From NCBI GenBank assembly GCA_965368405.1, contig CBDUMS010000004.1, positions 1-64,000 on the forward strand: a DNA stretch of 64,000 nucleotides, read 5' to 3'. The DNA comes from S012-113 sp965368405. Its GTDB lineage: Bacteria; Bacteroidota; Bacteroidia; Cytophagales; Cyclobacteriaceae. A model generated the notes under the pieces. It was not told the DNA's origin, did no database searches, and saw nothing but the letters and a program-made list of their open reading frames with translations. The translations under genes and the position numbers were made by a program. Shown here piece after piece: positions 16,895-25,243 of this stretch; position 1 is the first letter of the stretch, and every line of letters starts with the position of its first letter.

Positions 16895-17545
16895 ATGGAA
16901 GATGGCTACAGACACCGTGGATTACGCAAAAGACTAGTTGAAACAGTACGTAAAAAGGGACTGGAAAACTCAAAAGTACTAGCTGCTATTGGTAAGGTTC
17001 CACGTCATTTCTTCTTCGATAATGCGTTTCTGGAGCATGCTTACCAAGACAAGGCTTTTCCTATTGGTGAAGGGCAAACCATTTCACAACCGTTTACGGT
17101 CGCTTTTCAAACCGATTTACTCGGAGATGTAGAAGGAAAAAAAATCCTTGAAATTGGTACAGGATCGGGATACCAAGCCTGTGTCTTACTGGAGTTAGGA
17201 GCCAAAGTATTTACAATCGAATATAATAAGGTGCTCTACGAGCGAACCAAACTATTTTTACCTAAAATGGGTTATAAACCTGTATTTAAACAAGGTGATG
17301 GATCGCTTGGTTGGCCTACACATGGTCCTTATGATGGTATTGTTGTTACAGCAGGAGCACCGGTTGTGCCCGAAACATTAAAGCAGCAATTGAAGATAGG
17401 TGGCCATCTGGTTATCCCGGTTGGCGATGATAAAAGACAACAAATGTTTAGGATTACCAGATTATCTGAGAGTGAATTCAAAACTACTGCCTTCGATTAC
17501 TTTGCTTTTGTACCTTTGTTAGGTAAAGAAGGATGGAATAAATAA
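16895..17545 (+). CDS. pcm: Protein-L-isoaspartate O-methyltransferase
   Basis: A 216-residue SAM-dependent enzyme that repairs isoaspartyl residues in damaged proteins. Blocks seen are VPRHFFFDNAFLEHAYQD, GEGQTISQPFTVAFQTDLL, the SAM-binding ILEIGTGSGYQACVL and the YDGIVVTAGAP region. I start at ATG 16895 (MEDGYRHRGLRKRLVE), which gives normal family length. The upstream ATG at 16832 would add 21 residues, place the promoter-like sequence inside the coding region and add a poorly conserved extension. The following thioesterase starts on the last base of the stop (TAATG), indicating coupling. Confidence 0.93.
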   Translation: MEDGYRHRGLRKRLVETVRKKGLENSKVLAAIGKVPRHFFFDNAFLEHAYQDKAFPIGEGQTISQPFTVAFQTDLLGDVEGKKILEIGTGSGYQACVLLELGAKVFTIEYNKVLYERTKLFLPKMGYKPVFKQGDGSLGWPTHGPYDGIVVTAGAPVVPETLKQQLKIGGHLVIPVGDDKRQQMFRITRLSESEFKTTAFDYFAFVPLLGKEGWNK

Positions 17546-18072
17546 TGGCTAAAAAGAAAAAATTCGTACGCGAGTCTAAAGTAATAATGACTGAATTGGT
17601 ATTACCCAACGATACCAACACCCTAAATAATCTTATGGGTGGACGACTCATGCATTGGATGGACATTGGATCGGCGATCGCAGCTCAAAAGCACTCTAAT
17701 CGCATTGTTGTTACAGCATCTGTAGATAATATTTCCTTTGGAAAACCAATACAGTTGGGTGATGTTGTTACCCTTGAAGCTTCTGTTAGCCGTGCGTTCA
17801 ATTCATCGATGGAAGTCTATGTTAACGTGAAGTCGGAGAACATTCCAGGGGGTAAAAGTGAAATTACCCACAGCGCCTTTTTTACTTTCGTTGCAGTAGA
17901 TCAAGGAGGTAGACCGATCGACGTGCCAGAAGCAGTACCTGAAACTGATCAAGAAAAAGAACTCTATGCAGGCGCTCTTAGAAGAAGACAGTTACGATTG
18001 ATTCTTGCAAAGCGTATGGAAGCCAAAGATGCCACCGAACTTAAGGCCCTATTTGATTTTACCAATGGATAA
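17545..18072 (+). CDS. Hotdog-fold acyl-CoA thioesterase (YciA/BACH-like)
   Basis: A 175-residue single hotdog domain. NTLNNLMGGRLMHWMDIGSA is the N-terminal catalytic block of the YciA/BACH acyl-CoA thioesterases, and VTASVDNISFGKPIQLGDVV is the characteristic second block. The family hydrolyses acyl-CoA to free acid and CoA in the cytoplasm. A basic N-terminus (AKKKKFVRESK) and an Arg-rich C-terminus (RRRQLRL) flank the domain. It overlaps pcm by 1 nt and the next gene by 8 nt, so the three form an operon. Confidence 0.9.
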   Translation: MAKKKKFVRESKVIMTELVLPNDTNTLNNLMGGRLMHWMDIGSAIAAQKHSNRIVVTASVDNISFGKPIQLGDVVTLEASVSRAFNSSMEVYVNVKSENIPGGKSEITHSAFFTFVAVDQGGRPIDVPEAVPETDQEKELYAGALRRRQLRLILAKRMEAKDATELKALFDFTNG

Positions 18073-18535
18073 GCTTGCACCAGAACATCTTCATCTCCTA
18101 TTCGATGAGCCAATCTATGTATTAGAAGATCATGGCGATCACCCAATACCGGAGAAGACTAGTGCACCAAAGGTCGAAATCGAAGAAATTAGTTTCGAGG
18201 GTGAGAATGAAAAAGGCCTTGCCATCTACATTGAAGATAGTGAGCTGCCTGAGGACGACAGAGTGTTTTTATTCAAAGGATTAAATGCATTAGATCTCGA
18301 TAGCAAAGACATTGCTCTTATCATTGGTCATAGCTTCATTGAAAACAACCAGAACCCACCGCATAGTTTGCGGATAGAATTTTCTGAAGCACCAAAGTCA
18401 GCGGAGCTTTATGCTGCCCAAAATGTGCAAGAAGTTACCGTACTACCTTGTAATAGTCTCAAGGAAATACAAGCAAATAAAGACTTGAAGGTTAAGTTTT
18501 GGCTCGGGCTGAAAGCTTTGCTAGGCAGAGCGTAA
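18065..18535 (+). CDS. Conserved-type hypothetical protein
   Basis: A 156-residue acidic cytoplasmic protein beginning MDKLAPEHLHLLFDEPIYVL. It has no signal peptide, membrane helix or recognisable motif. The C-terminal half (IALIIGHSFIENN, VTVLPCNSLKEIQ, VKFWLGLKALLG) looks like an alternating alpha/beta fold. I prefer ATG 18065, which overlaps the thioesterase by 8 nt, to the upstream start at 18005, which would overlap it by 68 nt. It is the last gene of the pcm operon. A DNA-polymerase accessory (psi-like) role crossed my mind but cannot be supported. Confidence 0.7.
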   Translation: MDKLAPEHLHLLFDEPIYVLEDHGDHPIPEKTSAPKVEIEEISFEGENEKGLAIYIEDSELPEDDRVFLFKGLNALDLDSKDIALIIGHSFIENNQNPPHSLRIEFSEAPKSAELYAAQNVQEVTVLPCNSLKEIQANKDLKVKFWLGLKALLGRA

Positions 18536-18553
18536 CCCGTTTAGCCGAATTTA

Positions 18554-19681
18554 TTACATCCCTCCTTCCGTAGCAAAGTATTCCTCAAGGGTGTCGTCGA
18601 GATTTTTCCCGCGAAGGTTCTTCGCGATGATCTTCCCCTCACGATCTAACAGAATAGAAAAAGGAATAGCATTAATGCCATAAGTCTGAGCTGCTGCTGA
18701 ATTAAAATACTGCAAATCAGAAACATGAGTCCAGGTCAGGCCGTCTTCTTCTATCGCCTGTAACCATTTCTCCTTCGTTCTATCCAGCGATACGCCATAA
18801 ACAGTAAACCCTTTGTCTTTGAATTTATTATAAGCACTTACCACATTAGGATTCTCCAATCGGCATGGTTTGCACCATTGTGCCCAAAAATCAACTAATA
18901 CTACTTTGCCTCGTAGTGACGATAATGCCACCTCTTCTCCCTCGGGGTTTGGAAGCATAATTTCAGGAGCTATTGCACCTACCGCTGTTGCACGTGCTTT
19001 CTCCATATTTGCGGCTAGCTCTTCGATATAAAAACGACCGGGATACATCGTATTGAGTACCTGCGCTAAACTGTCGATCAGTTCGAACTGAGTGTCCTTA
19101 TCTAGTGAACTAACCAGTTGATAGGTTCCTAAATTTACCTCATTCCCTCGAATTAGCTCCGCCGAGTAAGCCTGCTTCTCTTTTTGTAAATCCATGTATG
19201 CTGCTCTAGCGGCATCAGCCTTCTCGGTATCGCCTACCTCATTTGCAGCAACAAAGTCGTTATTAATAGCTTGCTCGCGAGGGCCGAAATTATCGTTAAT
19301 GGCTTGATAAAAGGCTTCAATCTGGTCCATTTCTCGAGAACCTGATGGCTGAATAGACCTGGCCTGACTATTACCATCGAAATCGATTATTAAATCATCC
19401 TGATCAAGAACAAAGGTGGCTGCCTGTTGATTAAAAAAGTTGATACGATAAAACCCTGCCTCCCCGTTAAAATTAACCGAATAGGTATTATCATCGTTTA
19501 CTTCGATCGTATCTAAAGGCTCGGTACTGGTCCGCTGTAATTTCTCAAGAATTATTAAGCCCTGAGGCGCATTAGTAACAGTTCCTGTTATTGTTCTCCC
19601 TTCATTCTGAGATTGGCTATCAGCTTCAGAGCAGCCAAAGAGTACACCAGTTAGAAATAAGTATGCTATTAATTGTTTCAT
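18554..19681 (-). CDS. TlpA-family thiol oxidoreductase lipoprotein
   Basis: A 375-residue protein with a lipoprotein signal peptide (LIAYLFLTGVLFGC, lipidated Cys about 17). An N-terminal DUF4369 beta domain covers about 28-110, a helical linker about 115-235, and a TlpA/AhpC-TSA thioredoxin domain about 236-375. The redox motif is WCKPC (C270, C273), and the cis-Pro lies in INAIPFSILLD. It should act in the periplasm, anchored to the inner or outer membrane, in disulfide reduction or cytochrome maturation. It is separate in sequence from the CGHC protein at 8816. A 313-nt gap with several regulatory-looking elements precedes it. Confidence 0.92.
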   Translation of the reverse strand: MKQLIAYLFLTGVLFGCSEADSQSQNEGRTITGTVTNAPQGLIILEKLQRTSTEPLDTIEVNDDNTYSVNFNGEAGFYRINFFNQQAATFVLDQDDLIIDFDGNSQARSIQPSGSREMDQIEAFYQAINDNFGPREQAINNDFVAANEVGDTEKADAARAAYMDLQKEKQAYSAELIRGNEVNLGTYQLVSSLDKDTQFELIDSLAQVLNTMYPGRFYIEELAANMEKARATAVGAIAPEIMLPNPEGEEVALSSLRGKVVLVDFWAQWCKPCRLENPNVVSAYNKFKDKGFTVYGVSLDRTKEKWLQAIEEDGLTWTHVSDLQYFNSAAAQTYGINAIPFSILLDREGKIIAKNLRGKNLDDTLEEYFATEGGM

Positions 19682-19741
19682 ATTTTATTATAATTCAGGT
19701 TTTATTCATCGCGAAGATCGTGACCAGTTGCTTCGCATACA

Positions 19742-19755
19742 GTGACTTATATCAC
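19742..19755. promoter_or_regulatory. CRP/FNR-like inverted site
   Basis: GTGA-N6-TCAC, the core symmetry of Crp/Fnr-family binding sites, lies about 60-75 nt upstream of the TlpA-like lipoprotein start. A match to eight fixed bases is expected about once by chance in a window of this size, so support is weak. Confidence 0.2.
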
Positions 19756-19920
19756 CTCACAAAACTAATTAACCCTTTTAATCTACAATAAGTTTCAACG
19801 AATTATAATACCAATTGGATGCAACATCTCAGCTATCCTGGCATGTCCGGCCAACTCCGGTCACTACTCGAGGCTGTTTCGTGCTCGCAACCAATATTCA
19901 TCAAAATCCCAATAGATTAT

Positions 19921-19946
19921 AAATTAGTTGCATATGCAACTAATTT
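19921..19946. promoter_or_regulatory. Perfect 26-bp palindrome, operator or hairpin
   Basis: The 13-nt arm AAATTAGTTGCAT is followed directly by its exact reverse complement. The centre TTGCATATGCAA resembles operators of some MarR-type regulators. It lies 49 nt past the gatB stop and 240 nt before the next minus-strand start. As RNA it would form a long stem with almost no loop, but no U-run follows, so a terminator is less likely. Confidence 0.6.
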
Positions 19947-19994
19947 CTCCAATGAAGTCTAACTAATTGATTATCTCGTAATTAAGATGTATGG

Positions 19995-21437
19995 CTACCT
20001 ATTTAGCAGTTGTTGTAAGAGTGGAATTACTGTCTTTGGATCTGCCTTACCTCGCGTCGCTTTCATTATTTTACCCATGAATAGTTGCAGGATTGCCTTT
20101 TTACCCTTCTTATAAGCGGCAACCTCGGCGGGACTATCAGCCAAAACCTTTTTAATTATCCCCTCTAACTCAGACGAGTCTTTTTGTACGGATAGCCCTA
20201 ATTCTTGAATTAGGGTACTGGTCTTTCGTTTCGAATCCTTCACTAATTCTGGCAAGACTAGTTCAACACCATTTTTATAAGTCAACTCACCTTCGTTTAC
20301 AGCCTTGATTAGTTGCGCAAGCTGCACACCGGTTAAAACAAACTGATCGGGCTTCGACTGGTTGGCCAACCCCTTTACTGGTCCAAGAATCCACTTCGCG
20401 CAATCTTGGCCACTGGCTCCAGCCTGAATGGCATCCTTAAGAAGCAGTGACATCTGAATGTCGTAAGAGAGCGTTATGGAATCGCTTAAATTGATCTTGT
20501 AATCTGATTCAAACATTGCTCTGAGTTGGCTAGGCACCAATGGCATTCCTTTTCGAATGGTTTCAAGTTTTTCTTCCTGAATATGAACTGGAGCCAGGTC
20601 CGGCTCCGGAAAATAGCGGTAGTCGTGGGCCTCTTCTTTATCGCGCATACTCTGGGTCTTACCAGTCTCTATGTTAAAGAGCCGAGACTCAACCTCAACA
20701 TGATTCCCTTGGCTGATTAAATCACATTGTCTTATATACTCTATTTCCAGCGCCTTTCTAATATGTCGAATTGAATTCATATTCTTGATTTCGACTTTAT
20801 TGCCTAGCTTATTACCTCCCTTTGGGCGCACTGAGATATTTGCATCGCATCGCAAAGAGCCTTCCTCCATATTGCCGTCACTTATTCCCAGAAATCGAAC
20901 GGTTTGCTGAACTTCATTTACAAAACTGGCAACATCAGATATTGTAGAGATTACCGGTTTGGTCACCAACTCTAATAACGGCATTCCTGCTCGATTCAGA
21001 TCGATATACGAATACGAATCATGCAGATCATGGATCGATTTTCCAGCATCGGCCTCCATATGGATTTTCTCGAGCTCAATAAGTTTTTCTCCTTCATCAC
21101 TTGGAATACTTACCTCTCCACCAACACAAATTGGCGTATTTTGCTGGGTTATTTGATAACCCAAGGGCGAATCTGGATAGAAATAGTGTTTCCGGTCGAA
21201 GTAAAAATCTCGTGTAATATTGCATCCAAAGGCCAACCCAAGTTTGATTGCCTTTTCAACGGCAGCATCATTCAGAACAGGTAGGGTTCCGGGATGTGCC
21301 AGACTCACCTCATTTATTTGAGTATTAGGATCTTCGCCAAATTCCGTTGTGTCGGCACTAAAGAGTTTAGTGTTAGTATTTAACTGGATATGAATCTCCA
21401 GCCCTGCTACCATTTCGTATTCTTGGGTATTCGTCAT
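19995..21437 (-). CDS. gatB: Asp/Glu-tRNA amidotransferase subunit B
   Basis: A 480-residue GatB, the kinase/transferase subunit of GatCAB, which converts Asp-tRNA(Asn) or Glu-tRNA(Gln) to the amidated forms. Diagnostic blocks are MVAGLEIHIQLNTNTKLFS, SLAHPGTLPVLN, FYFDRKHYFYPDSPLGYQIT, SLRCDANISVRP, VEIKNMNSIRHI and the C-terminal GatB/YqeY helical domain (about 330-480). The length is normal. It starts 3 nt after the alaS stop on the same strand, so the two are cotranscribed. gatA and gatC are not in the window. Confidence 0.97.
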   Translation of the reverse strand: MTNTQEYEMVAGLEIHIQLNTNTKLFSADTTEFGEDPNTQINEVSLAHPGTLPVLNDAAVEKAIKLGLAFGCNITRDFYFDRKHYFYPDSPLGYQITQQNTPICVGGEVSIPSDEGEKLIELEKIHMEADAGKSIHDLHDSYSYIDLNRAGMPLLELVTKPVISTISDVASFVNEVQQTVRFLGISDGNMEEGSLRCDANISVRPKGGNKLGNKVEIKNMNSIRHIRKALEIEYIRQCDLISQGNHVEVESRLFNIETGKTQSMRDKEEAHDYRYFPEPDLAPVHIQEEKLETIRKGMPLVPSQLRAMFESDYKINLSDSITLSYDIQMSLLLKDAIQAGASGQDCAKWILGPVKGLANQSKPDQFVLTGVQLAQLIKAVNEGELTYKNGVELVLPELVKDSKRKTSTLIQELGLSVQKDSSELEGIIKKVLADSPAEVAAYKKGKKAILQLFMGKIMKATRGKADPKTVIPLLQQLLNR

Positions 21438-21440
21438 AAG

Positions 21441-24068
21441 TTATTTGGGAAGATAACCTGCCGCAAGCTCTCGTACCTTACCTAAACCGCTAGCATCACT
21501 CCCACCCGCGGTTGCGAAGAACGGCTGTCCGCCACCGCCTCCTTTAATGGCAGCAGCAAGCTCTCTTACAATATTCCCCGCATGCAAATTGTGCTCCTTA
21601 ACTATATTCTCCGAAATGGTAACAGCGATTTGAGGCTTACCATTGATTTCAGTTGTAAGCACCATGTAAAGGTTTTCCACCTCATTTTTAATTTCGAATC
21701 CTAGCTGCTTTAGCCCACCACCATCAGGAACATCTACCGCTGCAATAATTGCCGAAATACCATTATGATCTTTTGCAGACTTAATTAAATCGTCCTTCAA
21801 AGAGCCTACCTGTTGTTTTTTTAAGGTTTCAAGTTCCTTGTCTGCCTTGTTCTTTTCGCTAACCAAGGTTGTAATAGCCTTACTCAAGTCTTTCGGATGC
21901 TTAAGAAGCTCCTTTAGCTCACTTAGAATTTCTTCTTCTTGCTGTATATAAAGTTCTGCAACCTCGCCGGTAATGGCTTCTATTCTTCTTACGCCAGCAG
22001 AAATGGAGCTTTCCGAGGTGATCTTAAAGAGTCCGATTTGCCCCGTGGCAGGAACATGGGTTCCTCCACATAGTTCTACCGAATAGTCTCGATCAAAAAT
22101 TATCATTCGGACTTTCTCACCATATTTTTCACCAAATAACGCCATTGCTCCCTGCGCTTTGGCTTCATCGATTGGCACATTCCGCAACTCTTCGATCGTG
22201 ATATTCTCGCGAATCTTCTTATTTACAATATTCTCTACATTCTTAATTTCTTCTTCAGTCATTTTAGCAAAATGAGAGAAATCAAAGCGAAGAAGCTTTT
22301 CATTAACGAGCGAACCTCGTTGTTCTACATGTTCGCCGAGCACTTCACGCAACGCGGCATGCATTAGGTGAGTTGCAGAATGATTGTTTACCGTTTTAAG
22401 TCGTTTGGTTTCATTAACGAACGCATTAAAGGGAAGTTCAGGATTATTAGGCAGCTTATTGACAAAATGAACAATTAGGTCATTCTCCTTAATGGTATTG
22501 GTAACAAAAATTTCTTCATCCGAGGAGGCCAGTCTTCCGGTGTCACCAACCTGCCCGCCACTCTCGGCATAAAATGGGGTAACGTCAAGGACTACCTGAA
22601 ATAGCTCCTTGCCTTTTTGTTTCAGCGTGCGGTAACGCAATATTCTAGATTCTGCCTGGGTATGTTCGTACCCAACAAATTCAACATTTGTGTCGCTATT
22701 AAGTACCGTCCAATCGCCTGTTTCTTTACTGGCATCTTGTTTAGATCGTGATTTCTGCTTTGCCATTTCGGCATTAAAACCTTCATCATCGATGCTAAAA
22801 CCCTTTTCGCGAGCAATGAGTGAGGTTAAATCGATAGGGAAACCAAAGGTATCGTATAATTCAAAGGCCTGATCACCTGGAATAACCTTTTGTTGATTCT
22901 TATCTAACTCGGCAGTAATAATCGCAAGTCGCTTAAGCCCTTGTTCTAGGGTATGCAGAAAGCTTGTTTCTTCCTGGGTTATAACCTTAGCAATGAAATC
23001 AATCTGATCTTTCAATTCAGGGAATACACCTTCAAACTGATCTTGCAATGAAGGTAGCAGATCGGCAAGAAATGGCTTTTTTAAATCAAGGAACTGAAAG
23101 CCATAGCGTACTGCTCTCCGAAGAATACGTCTAATTACATATCCTGCTCCGGTATTCGATGGCAATTGTCCATCAGCAATGGAAAATGAAATGGCTCGAA
23201 TATGGTCGACAATAACGCGCATAGCGATATCGGTCTTTTCTGATGTACCATATTCTACGTCTGCAATCTTGCCTAAAGCCTTAATAGTTGGTTGAAAGAC
23301 ATCGGTATCGTAATTCGAGGACTTCTTCTGAATAGCCATAGCAAGGCGTTCGAACCCCATACCCGTATCAACATGCTTAGCAGGCAGTTCTAAAAGTTTC
23401 CCTCCTGTCTGTCTATTAAACTGTATAAATACGAGATTCCATATTTCTACTACCTGCGGGTGATCTTGATTCACAAAATCATGCCCAGATTTCTTGGCAA
23501 TTTCCGCATCAGAGCGTAGATCGATATGAATTTCAGAGCAAGGGCCACATGGACCGGTGTCACCCATTTCCCAAAAGTTGTCTTTTTTAGATCCATCGAG
23601 AATTCTGTCGGCTGGAAGAAAATTTTTCCAATAACCACGCGCCTCATCATCAACTTCTAAACCGTCGGACTTATCGCCGCCAAATACTGTTGCATAGAGT
23701 CTATCTTTTGGTAATCCGTACACTTCGGTAAGAAGCTCCCAAGCCCATTCAATAGCCTCCTTCTTAAAATAATCGCCAAACGACCAGTTACCCAACATCT
23801 CAAACATCGTATGATGATAGGTGTCGATTCCAACCTCCTCAAGGTCATTATGTTTACCCGATACCCTAAGGCATTTCTGTGTGTCGGCAATCCGTAGTTC
23901 TTGCGGATTTTTAGTACCCAGAAAGTAATCCTTAAACTGATTCATTCCAGCATTTGTAAACATCAGAGTAGGATCATCCTTCACCACCATAGGAGCTGAT
24001 GGCACGATCTTGTGTGATTTTTCCTTAAAAAACTCTAAAAATTGCTTCCTAATCTGTTTTGATTCCAT
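21441..24068 (-). CDS. alaS: Alanine-tRNA ligase
   Basis: An 875-residue class II aminoacyl-tRNA synthetase of full length. It starts MESKQIRKQFLEFFKEKSH. Motif 1/2 regions are DDPTLMFTNAGMNQFKDYFLG and HHTMFEMLGNWSFGDYFKKE, and the GMGFERLAM region is near residue 240. The editing domain has HSATHLMHAALREVLG and the C-G-G-T-H zinc site (CGGTHVPATG). The C-terminal C-Ala domain ends in GGGGGQPFFATAGG. All canonical features are intact. It is divergent from the M23 peptidase pair, with 139 nt between starts, and cotranscribed with gatB. Confidence 0.98.
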   Translation of the reverse strand: MESKQIRKQFLEFFKEKSHKIVPSAPMVVKDDPTLMFTNAGMNQFKDYFLGTKNPQELRIADTQKCLRVSGKHNDLEEVGIDTYHHTMFEMLGNWSFGDYFKKEAIEWAWELLTEVYGLPKDRLYATVFGGDKSDGLEVDDEARGYWKNFLPADRILDGSKKDNFWEMGDTGPCGPCSEIHIDLRSDAEIAKKSGHDFVNQDHPQVVEIWNLVFIQFNRQTGGKLLELPAKHVDTGMGFERLAMAIQKKSSNYDTDVFQPTIKALGKIADVEYGTSEKTDIAMRVIVDHIRAISFSIADGQLPSNTGAGYVIRRILRRAVRYGFQFLDLKKPFLADLLPSLQDQFEGVFPELKDQIDFIAKVITQEETSFLHTLEQGLKRLAIITAELDKNQQKVIPGDQAFELYDTFGFPIDLTSLIAREKGFSIDDEGFNAEMAKQKSRSKQDASKETGDWTVLNSDTNVEFVGYEHTQAESRILRYRTLKQKGKELFQVVLDVTPFYAESGGQVGDTGRLASSDEEIFVTNTIKENDLIVHFVNKLPNNPELPFNAFVNETKRLKTVNNHSATHLMHAALREVLGEHVEQRGSLVNEKLLRFDFSHFAKMTEEEIKNVENIVNKKIRENITIEELRNVPIDEAKAQGAMALFGEKYGEKVRMIIFDRDYSVELCGGTHVPATGQIGLFKITSESSISAGVRRIEAITGEVAELYIQQEEEILSELKELLKHPKDLSKAITTLVSEKNKADKELETLKKQQVGSLKDDLIKSAKDHNGISAIIAAVDVPDGGGLKQLGFEIKNEVENLYMVLTTEINGKPQIAVTISENIVKEHNLHAGNIVRELAAAIKGGGGGQPFFATAGGSDASGLGKVRELAAGYLPK

Positions 24069-24124
24069 ACTAAATCACCTTTTTAAGCCTGTATTCGATG
24101 GCTAACCATCTCAAATCACCCTAA

Positions 24125-24158
24125 TTGAAACAATTTTCTATTAATTAGCGTAATTTTG
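24125..24158 (+). promoter_or_regulatory. Promoter of the M23 peptidase pair
   Basis: TTG at 24125-24127, a 23-nt spacer, and TAATTTTG at 24151-24158, a full TAnnTTTG match. The spacer is at the long end of the accepted range. The ATG at 24208 follows 49 nt later. Confidence 0.4.
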
Positions 24159-24207
24159 TACAGAATTTGAAAAACACAAAAGTAGAAGAAATCTATTTAG
24201 TCGCATT

Positions 24208-25191
24208 ATGGCAAGGATTAAATATTACTACGATACGGAAACTTGTAGATACGAAAGGGTAAAAGTTCGTACCTGGGATGTATTCTTAAACCTTTTGGGT
24301 TTTCTTACGATCGCTATACTTATTGCGGGCGGAATGTTATGGGGATTCACCAAATACTTCGAATCACCAAAAGAAATGATGCTCCGTAAAGAAAACGAGG
24401 AGCTCAAACTACACTACGATATTCTTGACCAGGAAATGAGTTATGTACGCGACATGCTGAACAACCTTCAAGAGCGCGATGATAATGTTTACCGGGTAAT
24501 TTTTGAAGCCGAACCGATACCATCGAGTATTCGAACAGCCGGAGCAGGTGGTAGCGAAACCTATAAAGACTTACTCGATGAGAATCTTTTGCAAGAAGAG
24601 CTCATCATGGAAAATTTCAGAGAAATTGATCAGCTTAAGCGGCAAATGTATGTCCAAACCAAGTCCTATGACGAGATCATTGAGTTAGCGCTGAATAAAG
24701 AAAAAATGATGGCAGCTATTCCTGCTATTCAACCCATACAGAATAAAGAGCTGACACGTTTAGCCTCTGGTTTTGGAATGCGTATTCACCCTATCTATAA
24801 AGTGAAGCGGATGCATACCGGGTTAGACTTCTCTGCCCCACGAGGAACTCCAATTTATGCAACTGGTGCGGGAAAAGTAAAAAGAGCTGTTACCAGCTAT
24901 CGTAAGACCGGGTATGGAAACTACGTTGAAATCGACCATGGCTTCGGCTATAGAACCAAATATGCCCATATGCAAATGTTAGCTGTTAAAGTTGGCCAGG
25001 AAGTTAAAAGAGGCGATTTAATAGGCTATGTTGGAAGTACAGGTGGATCTACGGCCCCTCATTGTCATTATGAAATCATTAAAAACGGTAAAAAAATCAA
25101 TCCAATCCAGTTTATCATCCAAGATGTAAGCGACGAAGAATACCAAAAGCTGTTAGAATTAGCATCAAGAGAAAATCAATCTTTGGGCTAA
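24208..25191 (+). CDS. LytM/M23-family peptidase, copy 1
   Basis: A 327-residue protein. A short cytoplasmic N-terminus (IKYYYDTETCRYERV) is followed by a membrane helix at about 30-50, a coiled-coil region at about 60-165 and a C-terminal M23 domain at about 190-310. Zinc ligands are visible in MHTGLDFSAP (H and D) and in APHCHYE (second H of H-x-H), so it should be catalytically competent. The glycine-glycine type endopeptidase fold is typical of cell-wall remodelling enzymes. The second gene 53 nt downstream encodes a full-length paralogue, probably a tandem duplication. Linkage to alaS, merR-like and dprA genes is typical of Cytophagales. Confidence 0.92.
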   Translation: MARIKYYYDTETCRYERVKVRTWDVFLNLLGFLTIAILIAGGMLWGFTKYFESPKEMMLRKENEELKLHYDILDQEMSYVRDMLNNLQERDDNVYRVIFEAEPIPSSIRTAGAGGSETYKDLLDENLLQEELIMENFREIDQLKRQMYVQTKSYDEIIELALNKEKMMAAIPAIQPIQNKELTRLASGFGMRIHPIYKVKRMHTGLDFSAPRGTPIYATGAGKVKRAVTSYRKTGYGNYVEIDHGFGYRTKYAHMQMLAVKVGQEVKRGDLIGYVGSTGGSTAPHCHYEIIKNGKKINPIQFIIQDVSDEEYQKLLELASRENQSLG

Positions 25192-25243
25192 ATAATCTAA
25201 AAATGCCCTATATTAGCGCATTGGCGGCACGTCGATATAACCT

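Larger units (their letters stand above)
19682..19994. other. 313-nt intergenic region with regulatory signals
   Basis: No convincing gene is present. The region lies between gatB (downstream end) and the TlpA-like lipoprotein (upstream end). It holds a GC-rich patch (about 19830-19891, roughly 60% GC against AT-rich flanks), a CRP-like half-symmetric site at 19742-19755 and a perfect 26-bp palindrome at 19921-19946. The longest short frame in the GC-rich patch is about 22 codons and is not supported. Confidence 0.6.

Noticed and set aside
19742..19755. GTGA-N6-TCAC as a Crp site linked to the cyclase at 50192
   Set aside because: An eight-base match is expected by chance in 64 kb, and no Crp gene is seen. 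Kept only as a low-confidence feature.
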